Assembly (NCBI GenBank): GCA_031398745.1
Contig: JANNNX010000007.1
Coordinates: forward strand, 1 to 64,000
Source: JANNNX01 sp031398745
GTDB lineage: Bacteria; Actinomycetota; Acidimicrobiia; Acidimicrobiales; CADCSY01
Reading direction: 5' to 3'
DNA: 64,000 nt
Below the pieces are notes generated by a model. That model searched no databases and was not told the origin of the DNA. It saw only the letters and a list, made by a program, of their open reading frames with translations. How positions within the stretch are numbered: the stretch's first letter is position 1; the number at the start of each line of letters is the position of its first letter. This document shows, one piece after another, positions 29,010 to 38,237 of the stretch. Made by a program: the position numbers and the translations under genes.

Positions 29010-29055
29010 CACCGTCCTCACTGGGTCGGCGGACACCGTCCTCACTGGGTCGGCG
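29010..29055. repeat. Two 22-bp direct repeats with 24-bp period at the 3' end of the RDD gene
   Basis: Identical 22-base blocks beginning CACCGTCCTCACTGGG at 29010-29031 and 29034-29055. The second block includes the stop codon region of the RDD gene, so the first looks like a small local duplication after it. Confidence 0.85.
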
Positions 29056-29806
29056 CGAACCGGCGCTGGTAGTTGGCGGCCACGCAGGCCAGGAAGGCCT
29101 CGGGTACCACGCCCGGGGGCACCGAGTGACGGAGCCGAGCCGCCAGCGGCGTCGCCACCTCGGCCGCCAGGCGCCCGCGAACCTCGGCCGGGAGCGCCGG
29201 GGCGCGGGTGAGGAATGCCCGGGCCGCCTGATACTCGCTCGGGCTCAGAGCGCCCACGTCGATCGTCGCCGCGTAAGCCTCGTAACCCAGGGGCACCGAG
29301 AACCACACCGGTGCCGGCGCTCGGGCCGCCGAGCGCTCCCGCACCACGAGGGTGCCCGCGGCCATGTCGCCGAGGCGCTGGCTGCGCGGGCTGAGCAGCA
29401 TGGCCAGCACACCGATCGAGCCCCACAGCAGCCACACGTCGATCAGGCCCACGAAGCCTCGGACCGCGGCGTGGCGGAAGCGGATGGCGGCGCCGGTGGT
29501 CGTGACCACCCGCAGGCCCAGCACCGCTTTGCCCGGCGTCCGCCCCCGCCACAACGTCTCCCAGGCGATCGGGTACCCCAGGAAGATGGCCATCACCAGG
29601 AGAGTCAGCAGGGCCAGCAGCACCGCTCCGGCCACGTCGCCCCCGGACGCGACCTGGATGGCCAGGAGCCCGAGGAAGAGGAGGGCGACCTGACCGGTCA
29701 GGTCGAGGAGGGCGGCCACGACCCGGCTCCCGAGCCCGGCGGCGTCGAGATCGACCACGACCGCCTCGGGCGTGACCAAGCGCCCGCCGCTCCAGGGGTT
29801 CGCCAT
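29042..29806 (-). CDS. RDD-family membrane protein
   Basis: This 254-residue protein carries the RDD domain. LDAAGLGSRVVAALLDLTGQVALLFLGLLA opens the first helix (R-x2-D-type start), further helices follow (VLLALLTLLVMAIFLGYPIAWETLWRGRTPGKAVLGLRV, a family hallmark), and the block FRHAAVRGFVGLIDV is present. Roughly four membrane segments are seen, and a ~110-residue soluble tail ends the protein. RDD proteins commonly accompany SpoIIM, DUF58 and MoxR, as here. The ATG at 29806 has a TACCCT box 9 bases upstream; longer reading through the repeat array is rejected. Confidence 0.87.
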   Translation of the reverse strand: MANPWSGGRLVTPEAVVVDLDAAGLGSRVVAALLDLTGQVALLFLGLLAIQVASGGDVAGAVLLALLTLLVMAIFLGYPIAWETLWRGRTPGKAVLGLRVVTTTGAAIRFRHAAVRGFVGLIDVWLLWGSIGVLAMLLSPRSQRLGDMAAGTLVVRERSAARAPAPVWFSVPLGYEAYAATIDVGALSPSEYQAARAFLTRAPALPAEVRGRLAAEVATPLAARLRHSVPPGVVPEAFLACVAANYQRRFAPTQ

Positions 29807-29815
29807 GGCCTCGGG

Positions 29816-29821
29816 AGGGTA
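29816..29821 (-). promoter_or_regulatory. TACCCT -10 box of the RDD gene
   Basis: On the minus strand CTCGGTACCCTCCC places TACCCT 9 bases before the ATG. The divergent SpoIIM gene has the same CTCGGTACCCTCCC sequence (TACCCT at 30061-30066), 15 bases before its start. Confidence 0.55.
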
Positions 29822-29837
29822 CCGAGCGGCGCCCGGT

Positions 29838-30018
29838 CGACGTGGGGACGCCACGTCATCCTGGGAAGGACCCCACGTCCCCACGTCGGGCCCGGGGTCG
29901 GCCGCTCTCGGACGTGGGGACCCAGGGTCACGTTGGGGAGGACCCGACGTCCCCACGTCGGCGCAAGTCCCCACGTCGGCGTACGTCCCCACGTCCCCAC
30001 GTCCCCACGTCCCCACGT
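29838..30018. repeat. ACGTCCCC repeat cluster between divergent RDD and SpoIIM genes
   Basis: The 8-base unit ACGTCCCC is tandemly repeated 4.5 times at 29983-30018. Further direct copies lie at about 29876-29888, 29947-29960 and 29966-29978, and inverted copies (GACGTGGGGAC) at 29839-29849 and near 29911. Inverted copies such as 29838-29849 and 29949-29960 are exact 12-base complements. One more copy (CGTCCCCACGTCC) lies at 34102-34114, after the UvrD gene. The 275-base interval between the two gene starts holds this cluster and the two promoters, and no gene that I can support. Confidence 0.8.
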
Positions 30019-30060
30019 TTGGCCCGGCACCGCCAACGCCAGGGCGGGGATCTGCCTCGG

Positions 30061-30066
30061 TACCCT
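30061..30066 (+). promoter_or_regulatory. TACCCT -10 box of the SpoIIM-like gene
   Basis: TACCCT within CTCGGTACCCTCCC, 15 bases before the ATG at 30082. The same extended sequence precedes the divergent RDD gene, suggesting paired promoters. Confidence 0.45.
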
Positions 30067-30081
30067 CCCCCGGCAGGGCCC

Positions 30082-31104
30082 ATGGACATCGACCACTTCA
30101 TCGCTCGGCACCAGCCGAGCTGGGACCGACTCGAGGCCCTCGTCGGCCGGGCCGGGACGGGCGCCGGGTTGGGAGGCATCGCCGGCGCCGAGCTCGACGA
30201 GCTGGTCGTCCTCTACCAGCGGACCTCGACGCATCTCTCCCAGGCCCGCACGACCTACCGCGACCCGGCCCTGACCGGCCGCCTCAGCCAGCTGGTGTCG
30301 CGCGCCGGATCGGTGGTGTACGGCACCCGGCCCCGGTCGTGGCGGGCGTTCGGGCAGTTCGCCCGGGTGACCTTCCCGGCCGCGGTGTGGTCGGGGCGGC
30401 GCTTCGTCGCAGTGGCCGCGCTGCTCCTCCTGGTCCCGGCGATCGCCATCGGGGTCTGGCTGGGCCTCTCGGATCGGGCCGTCGAGGCCACCGCCTCCGA
30501 GGCCGCCCGGCAGGCCTACGTGGAGGACGACTTCGAGGACTACTACTCGTCCCAACCGGCGGTCGACTTCGCCAGCCAGGTGTTCACCAACAACGTCCGG
30601 GTCGGGATCCTCGCCTTCGCCGCCGGGATCCTGCTGTGCGTGCCGGCGGCACTGATCCTCGCCTTCAACGGCGCCAACCTCGGCGTGGCCGGTGGGCTGT
30701 TCGCCGACGCCGGGGAGCTGGGGAGGTTCTTCGGGCTGATCCTCCCCCACGGCCTGCTCGAGCTGACCGCGGTGGCCATCGCCGGCGGCGCCGGACTGCG
30801 GCTGGGCTGGTCGATCGTGTCCCCCGGCGACCGGCCCCGAGCCGAGGCCCTGGCCGAGGAGGGCCGCCGGTCGGTCACCGTCGTGCTCGGCCTGGTCGGC
30901 GCGTTCCTGGCGGCCGGCCTGGTCGAGGGCTTCGTCACCGGCCGACCGTGGCCGACCGCCGTCCGGGTGGGCATCGGCGTGGTGGTCTGGGCGGCGTTCG
31001 GCCTCTACGTCTGGCACTGGGGCCGGGTCGCCGAAGCCGCCGGGTACCGCGGGATCCTGGGTGAGGGCGACGACGCCGGCTGGGCCCGCCACGCCAGGGG
31101 TTGA
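30082..31104 (+). CDS. SpoIIM (stage II sporulation protein M)-like membrane protein
   Basis: This 340-residue membrane protein begins MDIDHFIARHQPSWDRLEALV, and its SpoIIM hallmark is FTNNVRVGILAFAAGILLCVPAALILAFNGANLG followed by LILPHGLLELTAVAIAGGAGLRLGW. About six helices are visible. In non-spore-formers this family travels with RDD, DUF58 and MoxR genes and is thought to act in envelope or membrane-complex assembly. It diverges from the RDD gene. The UvrD-type helicase follows 67 bases downstream on the same strand. Confidence 0.88.
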   Translation: MDIDHFIARHQPSWDRLEALVGRAGTGAGLGGIAGAELDELVVLYQRTSTHLSQARTTYRDPALTGRLSQLVSRAGSVVYGTRPRSWRAFGQFARVTFPAAVWSGRRFVAVAALLLLVPAIAIGVWLGLSDRAVEATASEAARQAYVEDDFEDYYSSQPAVDFASQVFTNNVRVGILAFAAGILLCVPAALILAFNGANLGVAGGLFADAGELGRFFGLILPHGLLELTAVAIAGGAGLRLGWSIVSPGDRPRAEALAEEGRRSVTVVLGLVGAFLAAGLVEGFVTGRPWPTAVRVGIGVVVWAAFGLYVWHWGRVAEAAGYRGILGEGDDAGWARHARG

Positions 31105-31157
31105 GCCCGGGAGACCGCCGAGGCCTGGAGGTCGGCGGCGTTGTCGGTGGGTCGACG

Positions 31158-31163
31158 TAGCTT
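31158..31163 (+). promoter_or_regulatory. TAGCTT -10 box of the UvrD-type helicase gene
   Basis: TAGCTT ends 8 bases before the ATG at 31172, with no ribosome site between, matching the leaderless pattern in this genome. Confidence 0.5.
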
Positions 31164-31171
31164 GCTCGCCC

Positions 31172-34096
31172 ATGGCGCCGCCCCCCGGACCCCCAGCGTT
31201 GGGCCGGGGCGTCGTGGTCACCGCCGGCGGCGTCGTCCCGGCCGGTTGGGCGGCCGCCGAGGTCGTGCGGATCGACGAGGCGGTGCTGGCAGACCCGGCC
31301 GACACCGTGACCCGCCTGCACCGAGCCTGGAGCCAGCGCCAGCCGCTCGTGGTCGAGCTGGCGGTCGACCCGGCCCGGTTCCGCGAGCCGATGACCGTGG
31401 GGGTCGAGCCCTGGACCCTCGGGCCCGACCTCGAGCTGTGGCCGGACCGGCTGCACCACCTGGTGTGGGCCAACACCTACGACGCCCGGTCGGGCGAACC
31501 GATCTGGTGGTGGGGTCGCAAGGCGGCCCGGCTGGGCGCGGTCGAGTCCCCCGACGGCACGGCCGACGTCACCCTGCCCGGCGGTCGCCCGGCCTGGATC
31601 GACGGAGGGCCCCGCGGCCCCCTGGATCTCGCCGACCGCTCGGCCGACATCGTCCACACCGAGTCGATCGACCTCGGCCGGCTCACCGTCGCCCCACCCG
31701 CGGGCCAGCCGACGGCCGTCCTGGCCCCGGACCAGCTGGCCGCCGTCGCCCACGGCAGCGGAGCGGCCCGGATCGTGGCCCCGGCCGGCTCGGGCAAGAC
31801 CCGGGTCCTCACCGAGCGCCTCCGGCACCTGATCGTCGATCGGGGCGTCGAGCCCGAGACGGTTCTGGCGGTGGCCTACAACAAGAAGGCCCAGGCCGAA
31901 CTCGAGGCCCGCACTGCCGACTTCCGACCCCGGGTCCGGACCCTCAACGCCCTCGGCTACGGGATCGTCGCCGACGCCTGGGGTCGGCGACCGGCGGTGC
32001 TCGACGAGCGCGAGGTCCGGTCGTTGGTCCGCGACCTGGTGCCCAAGACCCGGCGCCGGGCCAACACCGATCCCCTGGCCCCCTACCTCGAGGCGCTGTC
32101 GCTGGTTCGCCTGGGCCTGCGCGACCCCGAGGAGGTCGAGGCCGAGCGGGACGACGTGGCCGGGTTGGCGGCCGCCTTCGACGGGTTCCGGGGGGCGCTA
32201 CGCCAGCGGGGGGCGGTCGACTTCGACGAGCAGGTCTACGCCGCGGTCGAGGCCCTGCTGGCCGACGGCGCCCTCCGGCGTCGGACCCAGAGCGGTTGTC
32301 GCCACCTCCTGGTCGACGAGCTCCAGGACCTGACTCCGGCCCACGTCCTGCTCCTGCGGGTGCTCGCCGCCCCGGGGCTCGACGTGTTCGGGGTGGGTGA
32401 CGACGACCAGGTCATCTACGACCACGCCGGTGCCGACCCGGGGTTCCTCATCGACTTCGACCGCCTGTTCCCGGGCGCCGCCGACCACCCGTTGACCATC
32501 AACTACCGCTGCCCGGTGGCAGTGGTCGACGCCGCCCGGACGCTGTTGTCCTACAACCACCGCAGGGTCGCCAAGGACATCGAGCCCGGACCGGCGGCCG
32601 ACACCGACCGGTCGTCGCTGGTCGTGGTCCGCCACCCGGCCGAGGCCGGCGCCCGCTCGGTGGTCGAGGTCGTCCGGGGGTGGCTCGACGACGGGGTCGC
32701 ACCCGCCTCGATGGCCGTGCTCACCCGGGTCAACTCCCTGCTCCTGGGTCCGCACGTGGCCCTGGCCAGCGCTGGGATCCCGATCGACTCGGTACTGCGA
32801 CCCACCGTGCTCGACCGCCTCGGCCTGCGGGCTGCGCTGGCCTACCTGCGCCTCGGCGCTTCCGATGACCACATGGCCGCGGCCGACATCGTCGAGATCC
32901 TCCGCCGCCCCAGCCGGGGCCTCCCGCCGTGGTTCGCGGAGCGCCTGGAGCGACGGACGTGGTGGAGCGCCGACCAGATCGAGGGCATCGGCGCGACCTT
33001 GCCCGACAAGGACGCGACCAAGGTCGCTTCGCTGGTCGATGACCTGCGGACGGTGACGGTGGCGGTGTCCAGGGGCACCACCCGCCAGGCCTTGCGGGTC
33101 ATCCGCGACGACATCGGCCTGGCCGGCGCCATCTCGCTGCTGGACGAGTCGAAGGGGGGTGAGGGATCGAGCCACCTCGACGACCTCGAGGGCCTGCTGC
33201 AGGTGGCCGACCTCCACCCCGACCCGGTGACCTTCGAGGCCTGGCTGCGGGCCGCGCTGGCCGGCGGGCCCGAGGGCGCGCCCGAGCGAGACCGGTCGCC
33301 CGAGGGCGCCACCGCCTCTGGCGTCGTGCTCTCGACCGTGCACCGGGTCAAGGGCATGGAGTGGGATCGGGTGGCGGTGTTCGGGGTCACCGCCGGCATC
33401 GTCCCCCACCGCCTGGCGGCCGACGTCGAGGAGGAACGCCGGGTCCTGCACGTGGCGATCACCCGAGGGCGCCACCGGGTGACGGTGCTGGCCGACGCCA
33501 GCCGACCCTCGCCCTTCCTGGGTGAGCTCGACGGGTCAGCCGCCCACGGCCCTCCCCCGGCGGTCCCCGGCCCCGGCCGGCGACCCGGCCTGACCGGCGC
33601 TCCGGGCGATCGGGCCAAGGCACCCCGGTCCCGGGCGGTCGAGGCACGGATCGGCACCGAGGTGGTCCTCAACGGAGGCTTCGCCGGGGTCGTCGCCCAG
33701 GTCGACCTGGAGGCGGGCGAAGCCGGCGTGCGACTCGAGTCGGGCGCCACCCTGCGGGTCCGCTTCGGCGAGACGGCCAAGGTCGGCGGGCGGGAGGTCA
33801 CCCTGGTCGCACCCGAGACCCTTACCGCCGAAGCGGAGGCGGCCGAGATCGCACTCAAGGCCTGGCGCCTCGAACGGAGTCGCGCCGACAAGGTGGCGGC
33901 CTTCATCGTCTTGTCCGACCGCCACCTCCGCGGCATCGCCCGAGCCCAGCCGACCAGCCTGGCGGAGCTGTCGAAGCTCGACGGGATCGGCCCCACCAAG
34001 CTCGAGCAGTACGGCGAGGAGATCCTCGCCACCCTCGACGGCCTGGGTCCTGCGCCCGGAGCCCGAGGCGGGGACGCAGGGTCCGCCGCGCCGTGA
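31172..34096 (+). CDS. UvrD/PcrA-type superfamily 1 helicase with C-terminal HRDC domain
   Basis: This 974-residue ATP-dependent 3'-5' DNA helicase has Walker A APAGSGKT at residues 203-210, motif II LLVDELQD, motif III GVGDDDQVIYDHAGA, motif IV-V INYRCPVAVVDAA and STVHRVKGMEWDRVAVFG, and motif VI HVAITRGRHRVTVLA. A linker of low complexity leads to a ~70-residue HRDC domain (KVAAFIVLSDRHLRGIARAQPTSLAELSKLDGIGPTKLEQYG). Mycobacterial UvrD2 also ends in HRDC. The first ~185 residues match no domain I know; they are rich in Trp (PWTLGPDLELWPDRLHHLVWANTYDARSGEPIWWWG). The gene is inserted among MoxR-cluster genes. Confidence 0.88.
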   Translation: MAPPPGPPALGRGVVVTAGGVVPAGWAAAEVVRIDEAVLADPADTVTRLHRAWSQRQPLVVELAVDPARFREPMTVGVEPWTLGPDLELWPDRLHHLVWANTYDARSGEPIWWWGRKAARLGAVESPDGTADVTLPGGRPAWIDGGPRGPLDLADRSADIVHTESIDLGRLTVAPPAGQPTAVLAPDQLAAVAHGSGAARIVAPAGSGKTRVLTERLRHLIVDRGVEPETVLAVAYNKKAQAELEARTADFRPRVRTLNALGYGIVADAWGRRPAVLDEREVRSLVRDLVPKTRRRANTDPLAPYLEALSLVRLGLRDPEEVEAERDDVAGLAAAFDGFRGALRQRGAVDFDEQVYAAVEALLADGALRRRTQSGCRHLLVDELQDLTPAHVLLLRVLAAPGLDVFGVGDDDQVIYDHAGADPGFLIDFDRLFPGAADHPLTINYRCPVAVVDAARTLLSYNHRRVAKDIEPGPAADTDRSSLVVVRHPAEAGARSVVEVVRGWLDDGVAPASMAVLTRVNSLLLGPHVALASAGIPIDSVLRPTVLDRLGLRAALAYLRLGASDDHMAAADIVEILRRPSRGLPPWFAERLERRTWWSADQIEGIGATLPDKDATKVASLVDDLRTVTVAVSRGTTRQALRVIRDDIGLAGAISLLDESKGGEGSSHLDDLEGLLQVADLHPDPVTFEAWLRAALAGGPEGAPERDRSPEGATASGVVLSTVHRVKGMEWDRVAVFGVTAGIVPHRLAADVEEERRVLHVAITRGRHRVTVLADASRPSPFLGELDGSAAHGPPPAVPGPGRRPGLTGAPGDRAKAPRSRAVEARIGTEVVLNGGFAGVVAQVDLEAGEAGVRLESGATLRVRFGETAKVGGREVTLVAPETLTAEAEAAEIALKAWRLERSRADKVAAFIVLSDRHLRGIARAQPTSLAELSKLDGIGPTKLEQYGEEILATLDGLGPAPGARGGDAGSAAP

Positions 34097-34121
34097 CGCG
34101 GCGTCCCCACGTCCGACCGGT

Positions 34122-35431
34122 CTACAGGCTGCCGGTCCGCTTGACCTGGAGGTAGGCGTCGACGACGCCGGCTGTCAGCTCGCCCGGCGGGGCGTCGACC
34201 ACCGAGGCTCCGAGGCTGCGGAGCCGGGTCGCGACCCGATCCCGCTCCTCCAGCACGCCGAGGGCGGCGGCCTTGCGAAAGGCGCTGGCGGCGTCGAGGG
34301 GGTCGCCGCCAGCCCAGCCGGCGACCAGGGGATCGGTGACCGACGCCACCACCAGGAGGTGGCCGCGAGCGATGACCGGAACGGCCGGCAGCATCGTGTC
34401 GGCCACCGTGTGAGCGGCCAGGTCGGTCAGCAGGACCACCAGCGAGCGCCGTCGGAACCGGGCCAAGGTGGCGGCGAAGGCGGCCCGGTAGTCGGCCTCG
34501 GCCAGCTCAGGCTCCCAGCCGGCGAAGGCCTCGGCCACCCGGCCCACCTGGGAGCCACCGGCCCGGGGCGGCACCACACCGACGACCTCGGCCCCGAAGC
34601 CGAGGACACCGACCGATCGCCGAGCGCCCCGGCTACGTGGGTGAGGGCGAGCACCGCGTCCATGGCGTGCTCCACCCGGGGCACGTCGGCCACCCGGGCC
34701 GCCATCGTCCGACCCAGGTCGAGGATGCACACCACCGACTGGTTCCGCTCGGCCCGGTAGGTGCGCACGATGGTGCGTCCCGTGCGGGCCGTCGCCGCCC
34801 AGTCGATCCGCCGACTCTCGTCGTCGACGGTGTACTCCCGCAGCGAGTCGAGCTCCGTCCCGCCCCCCCGGGCCAGCGAGGTCCGAAGGCCGGACTCGAG
34901 CAGCCGGAACTGGCGCAACCGAAGCTCGGCCGTGGTCCGACCCGGGAACCGGGGGTGGACCCGCAGGCGTCCGGGGGCCGGGCGCACGCCCTGCCGGGCC
35001 GCTAGGCCGAGCGGTCCCTCGATCCGCACCGTCACCGGGCCGAGGTCGAACCGGCCCCGGCGCGACGGCGTCAGGGTGGTGACGGCCACGGCCCGACCCA
35101 GCGCGGGCACCTCGAGCTGGGCCCGACGGGAGGCCGCCCCGAGCGACGGCGCCAAGGCGTCGGCCAGGCCGACCACCAGGCGTCGCTCGGTGGGGTTGGT
35201 CAGGGTCCAGGTCAGCGGGGCGGCGGCACCGAGTGTCACCACCTCGGCCACCGTCCGGGTGACGTCGACCTCGGCCGGACGCGGGGTCCGAGCCCAATCG
35301 ACCAGGGCCAGTGCCAACACCAGCCCGTCGACCAGGAGGAAGCCGGCCGGGAACCCCACCGGCAGGACCAGCGCGGCCAGCGAGGCGGCGACGGCCAGCA
35401 CCGCCAGGCGCCGGGTGGGGATGGGCAGCAT
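34122..35431 (-). pseudogene. DUF58 protein, disrupted by a frameshift
   Basis: From the ATG at 35431 the protein begins with two hydrophobic segments. It then carries the DUF58 signature GTELDSLREYTVDDESRRIDWAATARTGRTIVRTY and a vWA-like strand SVVCILDLGRTMAARV. Near 34610, in GGCGATCGGTCGGTGTCC, the frame breaks: the downstream part (GVLGFGAEVVGVVPPRAGGSQ...VVLLTDLAAHTVADTMLPAVP) is in another frame to a stop at 34122. The total of 1310 bases is one short of a codon multiple; a single missing base would restore a normal ~436-residue protein. DUF58 proteins pair with MoxR ATPases. Sequencing error or true loss cannot be separated here. Confidence 0.82.
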
Positions 35432-35459
35432 CAGCGGCGCGGTCCGTCGGAGGCGCCCG

Positions 35460-36486
<1,027 letters not shown>

Positions 36487-36497
<11 letters not shown>

Positions 36498-37611
36498 GTT
36501 CGACGACCTCCTCGTTCAGCACCCGGGCCGAGTCGGCCAGGCGCACCAGTTCTTCGGGGGTGCCGACCGGCGCGGCCACCAGCACCGCCCGCACCCGCTC
36601 GGGAGGCAGGCCGGCCCGGTGGGCGACGATCTCGGCCACCTGCTCTGGGGCCGCGGTGGGCGCGAGTCCCACCCGGGTCGCCAGCCGGCGCGACAGGTCC
36701 CGACGCAACACCACTCCCGCCTCCTCGTGACGACGCCCGTAATGGTGGAGGTCGCCGATCGCCCGCACGAGATCGGCGGCCTCCAACTCCACCGGCAGCG
36801 CCTCCGCCACCGGAGGTCCGAGCCGGCGGGCCCGCCACCAGGCGTAGAGGCCGAACGCCACCGCCAGGGCGGCCAGCAAGCTGCGGACCCGGTCGGACAC
36901 CAGGTCACCTAGCGTCTCGTCGCCGGCGGCGACCAGCGAGCGTTGAAGGAACGCCACCCGGGTGCCTTCGACCGGCGCCAGCAGGGCGGCCGCCAGCGCG
37001 GCGTTGTCGGCATCCCCCAGAGCGTCGTTGGTGAAGATGCCGGCGCCGCCGACGGCCACCACCGTGCCGGCACCCTCGTCCCGGGCCACGACCAGCGACC
37101 CCGTCACGCCGTCGAGCTCGAAGCACCCGTCCGAGGTCGCGTCGACGGTGTACACGCTGGCGCCCGGTGTCGGGGCCACTTCCCCGACGTCGGCCACCGC
37201 GGCGAGGGCACAACGCCCGGAGCCCAGCGTCGGCGACTCGCCGAGGACCGAGACGCTGCCGGCCACCGGCGGGGTGAGGCTCGACGTCGGGTCGGCGACC
37301 ACCAGCACCCCCCCGGCTCGCACCCACGACAGCAGTCGATCCCGATCGGGCGAGCTCAGCTGGTCGGCCAGCAGGAGAGCGACGTCGACCCGGCCCTCGA
37401 CCGGTGGCTGACGGGTCACCTCCACGGTGGCGCCGAGCTGGCGGAGCGACAGCACCAGGGCCTTGGTGCCGTCGGCCGCGACGCTGTCGGGAGCGAGGGG
37501 CTCCGTGCTGTCGCCGGAGCCCGCCAGGGCTCCCAGGGCCAGGACGACGACGGCCAGCGCCACCCAGGGGGTGGCCCGGTGCCAGTGCACGGTCGCCCAC
37601 CGGGAGGTCAC
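36487..37611 (-). CDS. DUF4350-domain membrane protein
   Basis: This 374-residue protein has an N-terminal transmembrane anchor (TPWVALAVVVLALGALAG). The DUF4350 domain follows (TKALVLSLRQLGATVEVTRQPP...LLSWVRAGGVLVVADPTSSL), then a second membrane segment (SLLAALAVAFGLYAWW) and a cytoplasmic tail resembling the family end (LVRAIGDLHHYGRRHEEAGVVLRRDL). Proteins of this family sit between DUF4129 and MoxR in actinobacteria; their biochemical role is unknown. The GTG overlaps the DUF4129 stop by GTGA. Confidence 0.85.
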
Positions 37612-38237
37612 CGGCGCTCGCCGGTCGATACCAGCACCCGGTCGGCGAGTGCCCGGAAGCGGGCGCTCTCGTCCGCTCCCGTGGGCTGCAGGCCGTACCA
37701 CGCGTCCTCGAAGAGGGCGGTGGCGGCCGTGAACTCGCCGGCTGCCGACGGGCGGTGGCGGGCGACCTGGCGCCGGTACTCGCCGGCCGTGCGCCCGGGG
37801 GCCTCCTCGACCACCCCACCGTCGGCGAGGTCGGCGACGAGCCCCCGCCACCGGCACCGCAGGGCCGACCGCCACTCGCCGGCCGCCTCCCGGGCCACCG
37901 CCTCGGCCCGCCACTCGGCCGGCCGGCGCCGAGCCACGCCGGCCACCGGTGACGCGCTGACCGGGTCGGGTCGCACCCCCCGGGTGACCCGCCAAGCGAC
38001 GAAGCCGACCACCGCCAGGAGGAGGAGGCCCACCGCCCAGGCGCCGAGCGACCCGGTGCCCTGACCAGCACCCACGAGGTCGGCGATCCGCTCCAGGAGC
38101 CAGTCCCGCAGCCGGTCGAGCAGCGACGGGCGCAGCCCGGCGAACTCCGGGCGCGACAGCACGTCGTCGACCACCTCGTTGGCGGTGCCGGCCGACTGGG
38201 ACGGCACCGGCAGGTCAGCGAGGAGCATCGTGGGCAC
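37608..38237 (-). CDS. DUF4129-domain membrane protein
   Basis: This 209-residue protein has a central transmembrane helix (AWAVGLLLLAVVGFVAW). Its C-terminal DUF4129 domain contains RCRWRGLVADLADGGVV...PGRTAGEYRRQVA and FTAATALFEDAWYG. This domain is found in the transglutaminase/MoxR/DUF58 gene neighbourhood, where it follows membrane anchors. The GTG at 38237 (or ATG at 38228) overlaps the upstream membrane gene's end by ~20 bases. The N-terminal ~50 residues appear to be extracytoplasmic. Confidence 0.85.
   Translation of the reverse strand: MPTMLLADLPVPSQSAGTANEVVDDVLSRPEFAGLRPSLLDRLRDWLLERIADLVGAGQGTGSLGAWAVGLLLLAVVGFVAWRVTRGVRPDPVSASPVAGVARRRPAEWRAEAVAREAAGEWRSALRCRWRGLVADLADGGVVEEAPGRTAGEYRRQVARHRPSAAGEFTAATALFEDAWYGLQPTGADESARFRALADRVLVSTGERR

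Noticed and set aside
29983..30018. CRISPR-like array
   Set aside because: Uniform 8-base units with no spacers and no cas genes.
29772..31064. Extended reading of the SpoIIM region through the ACGTCCCC array
   Set aside because: Repeated TSPRPHVPTS-like text comes from the DNA repeat; the family start and -10 box place the gene at 30082.
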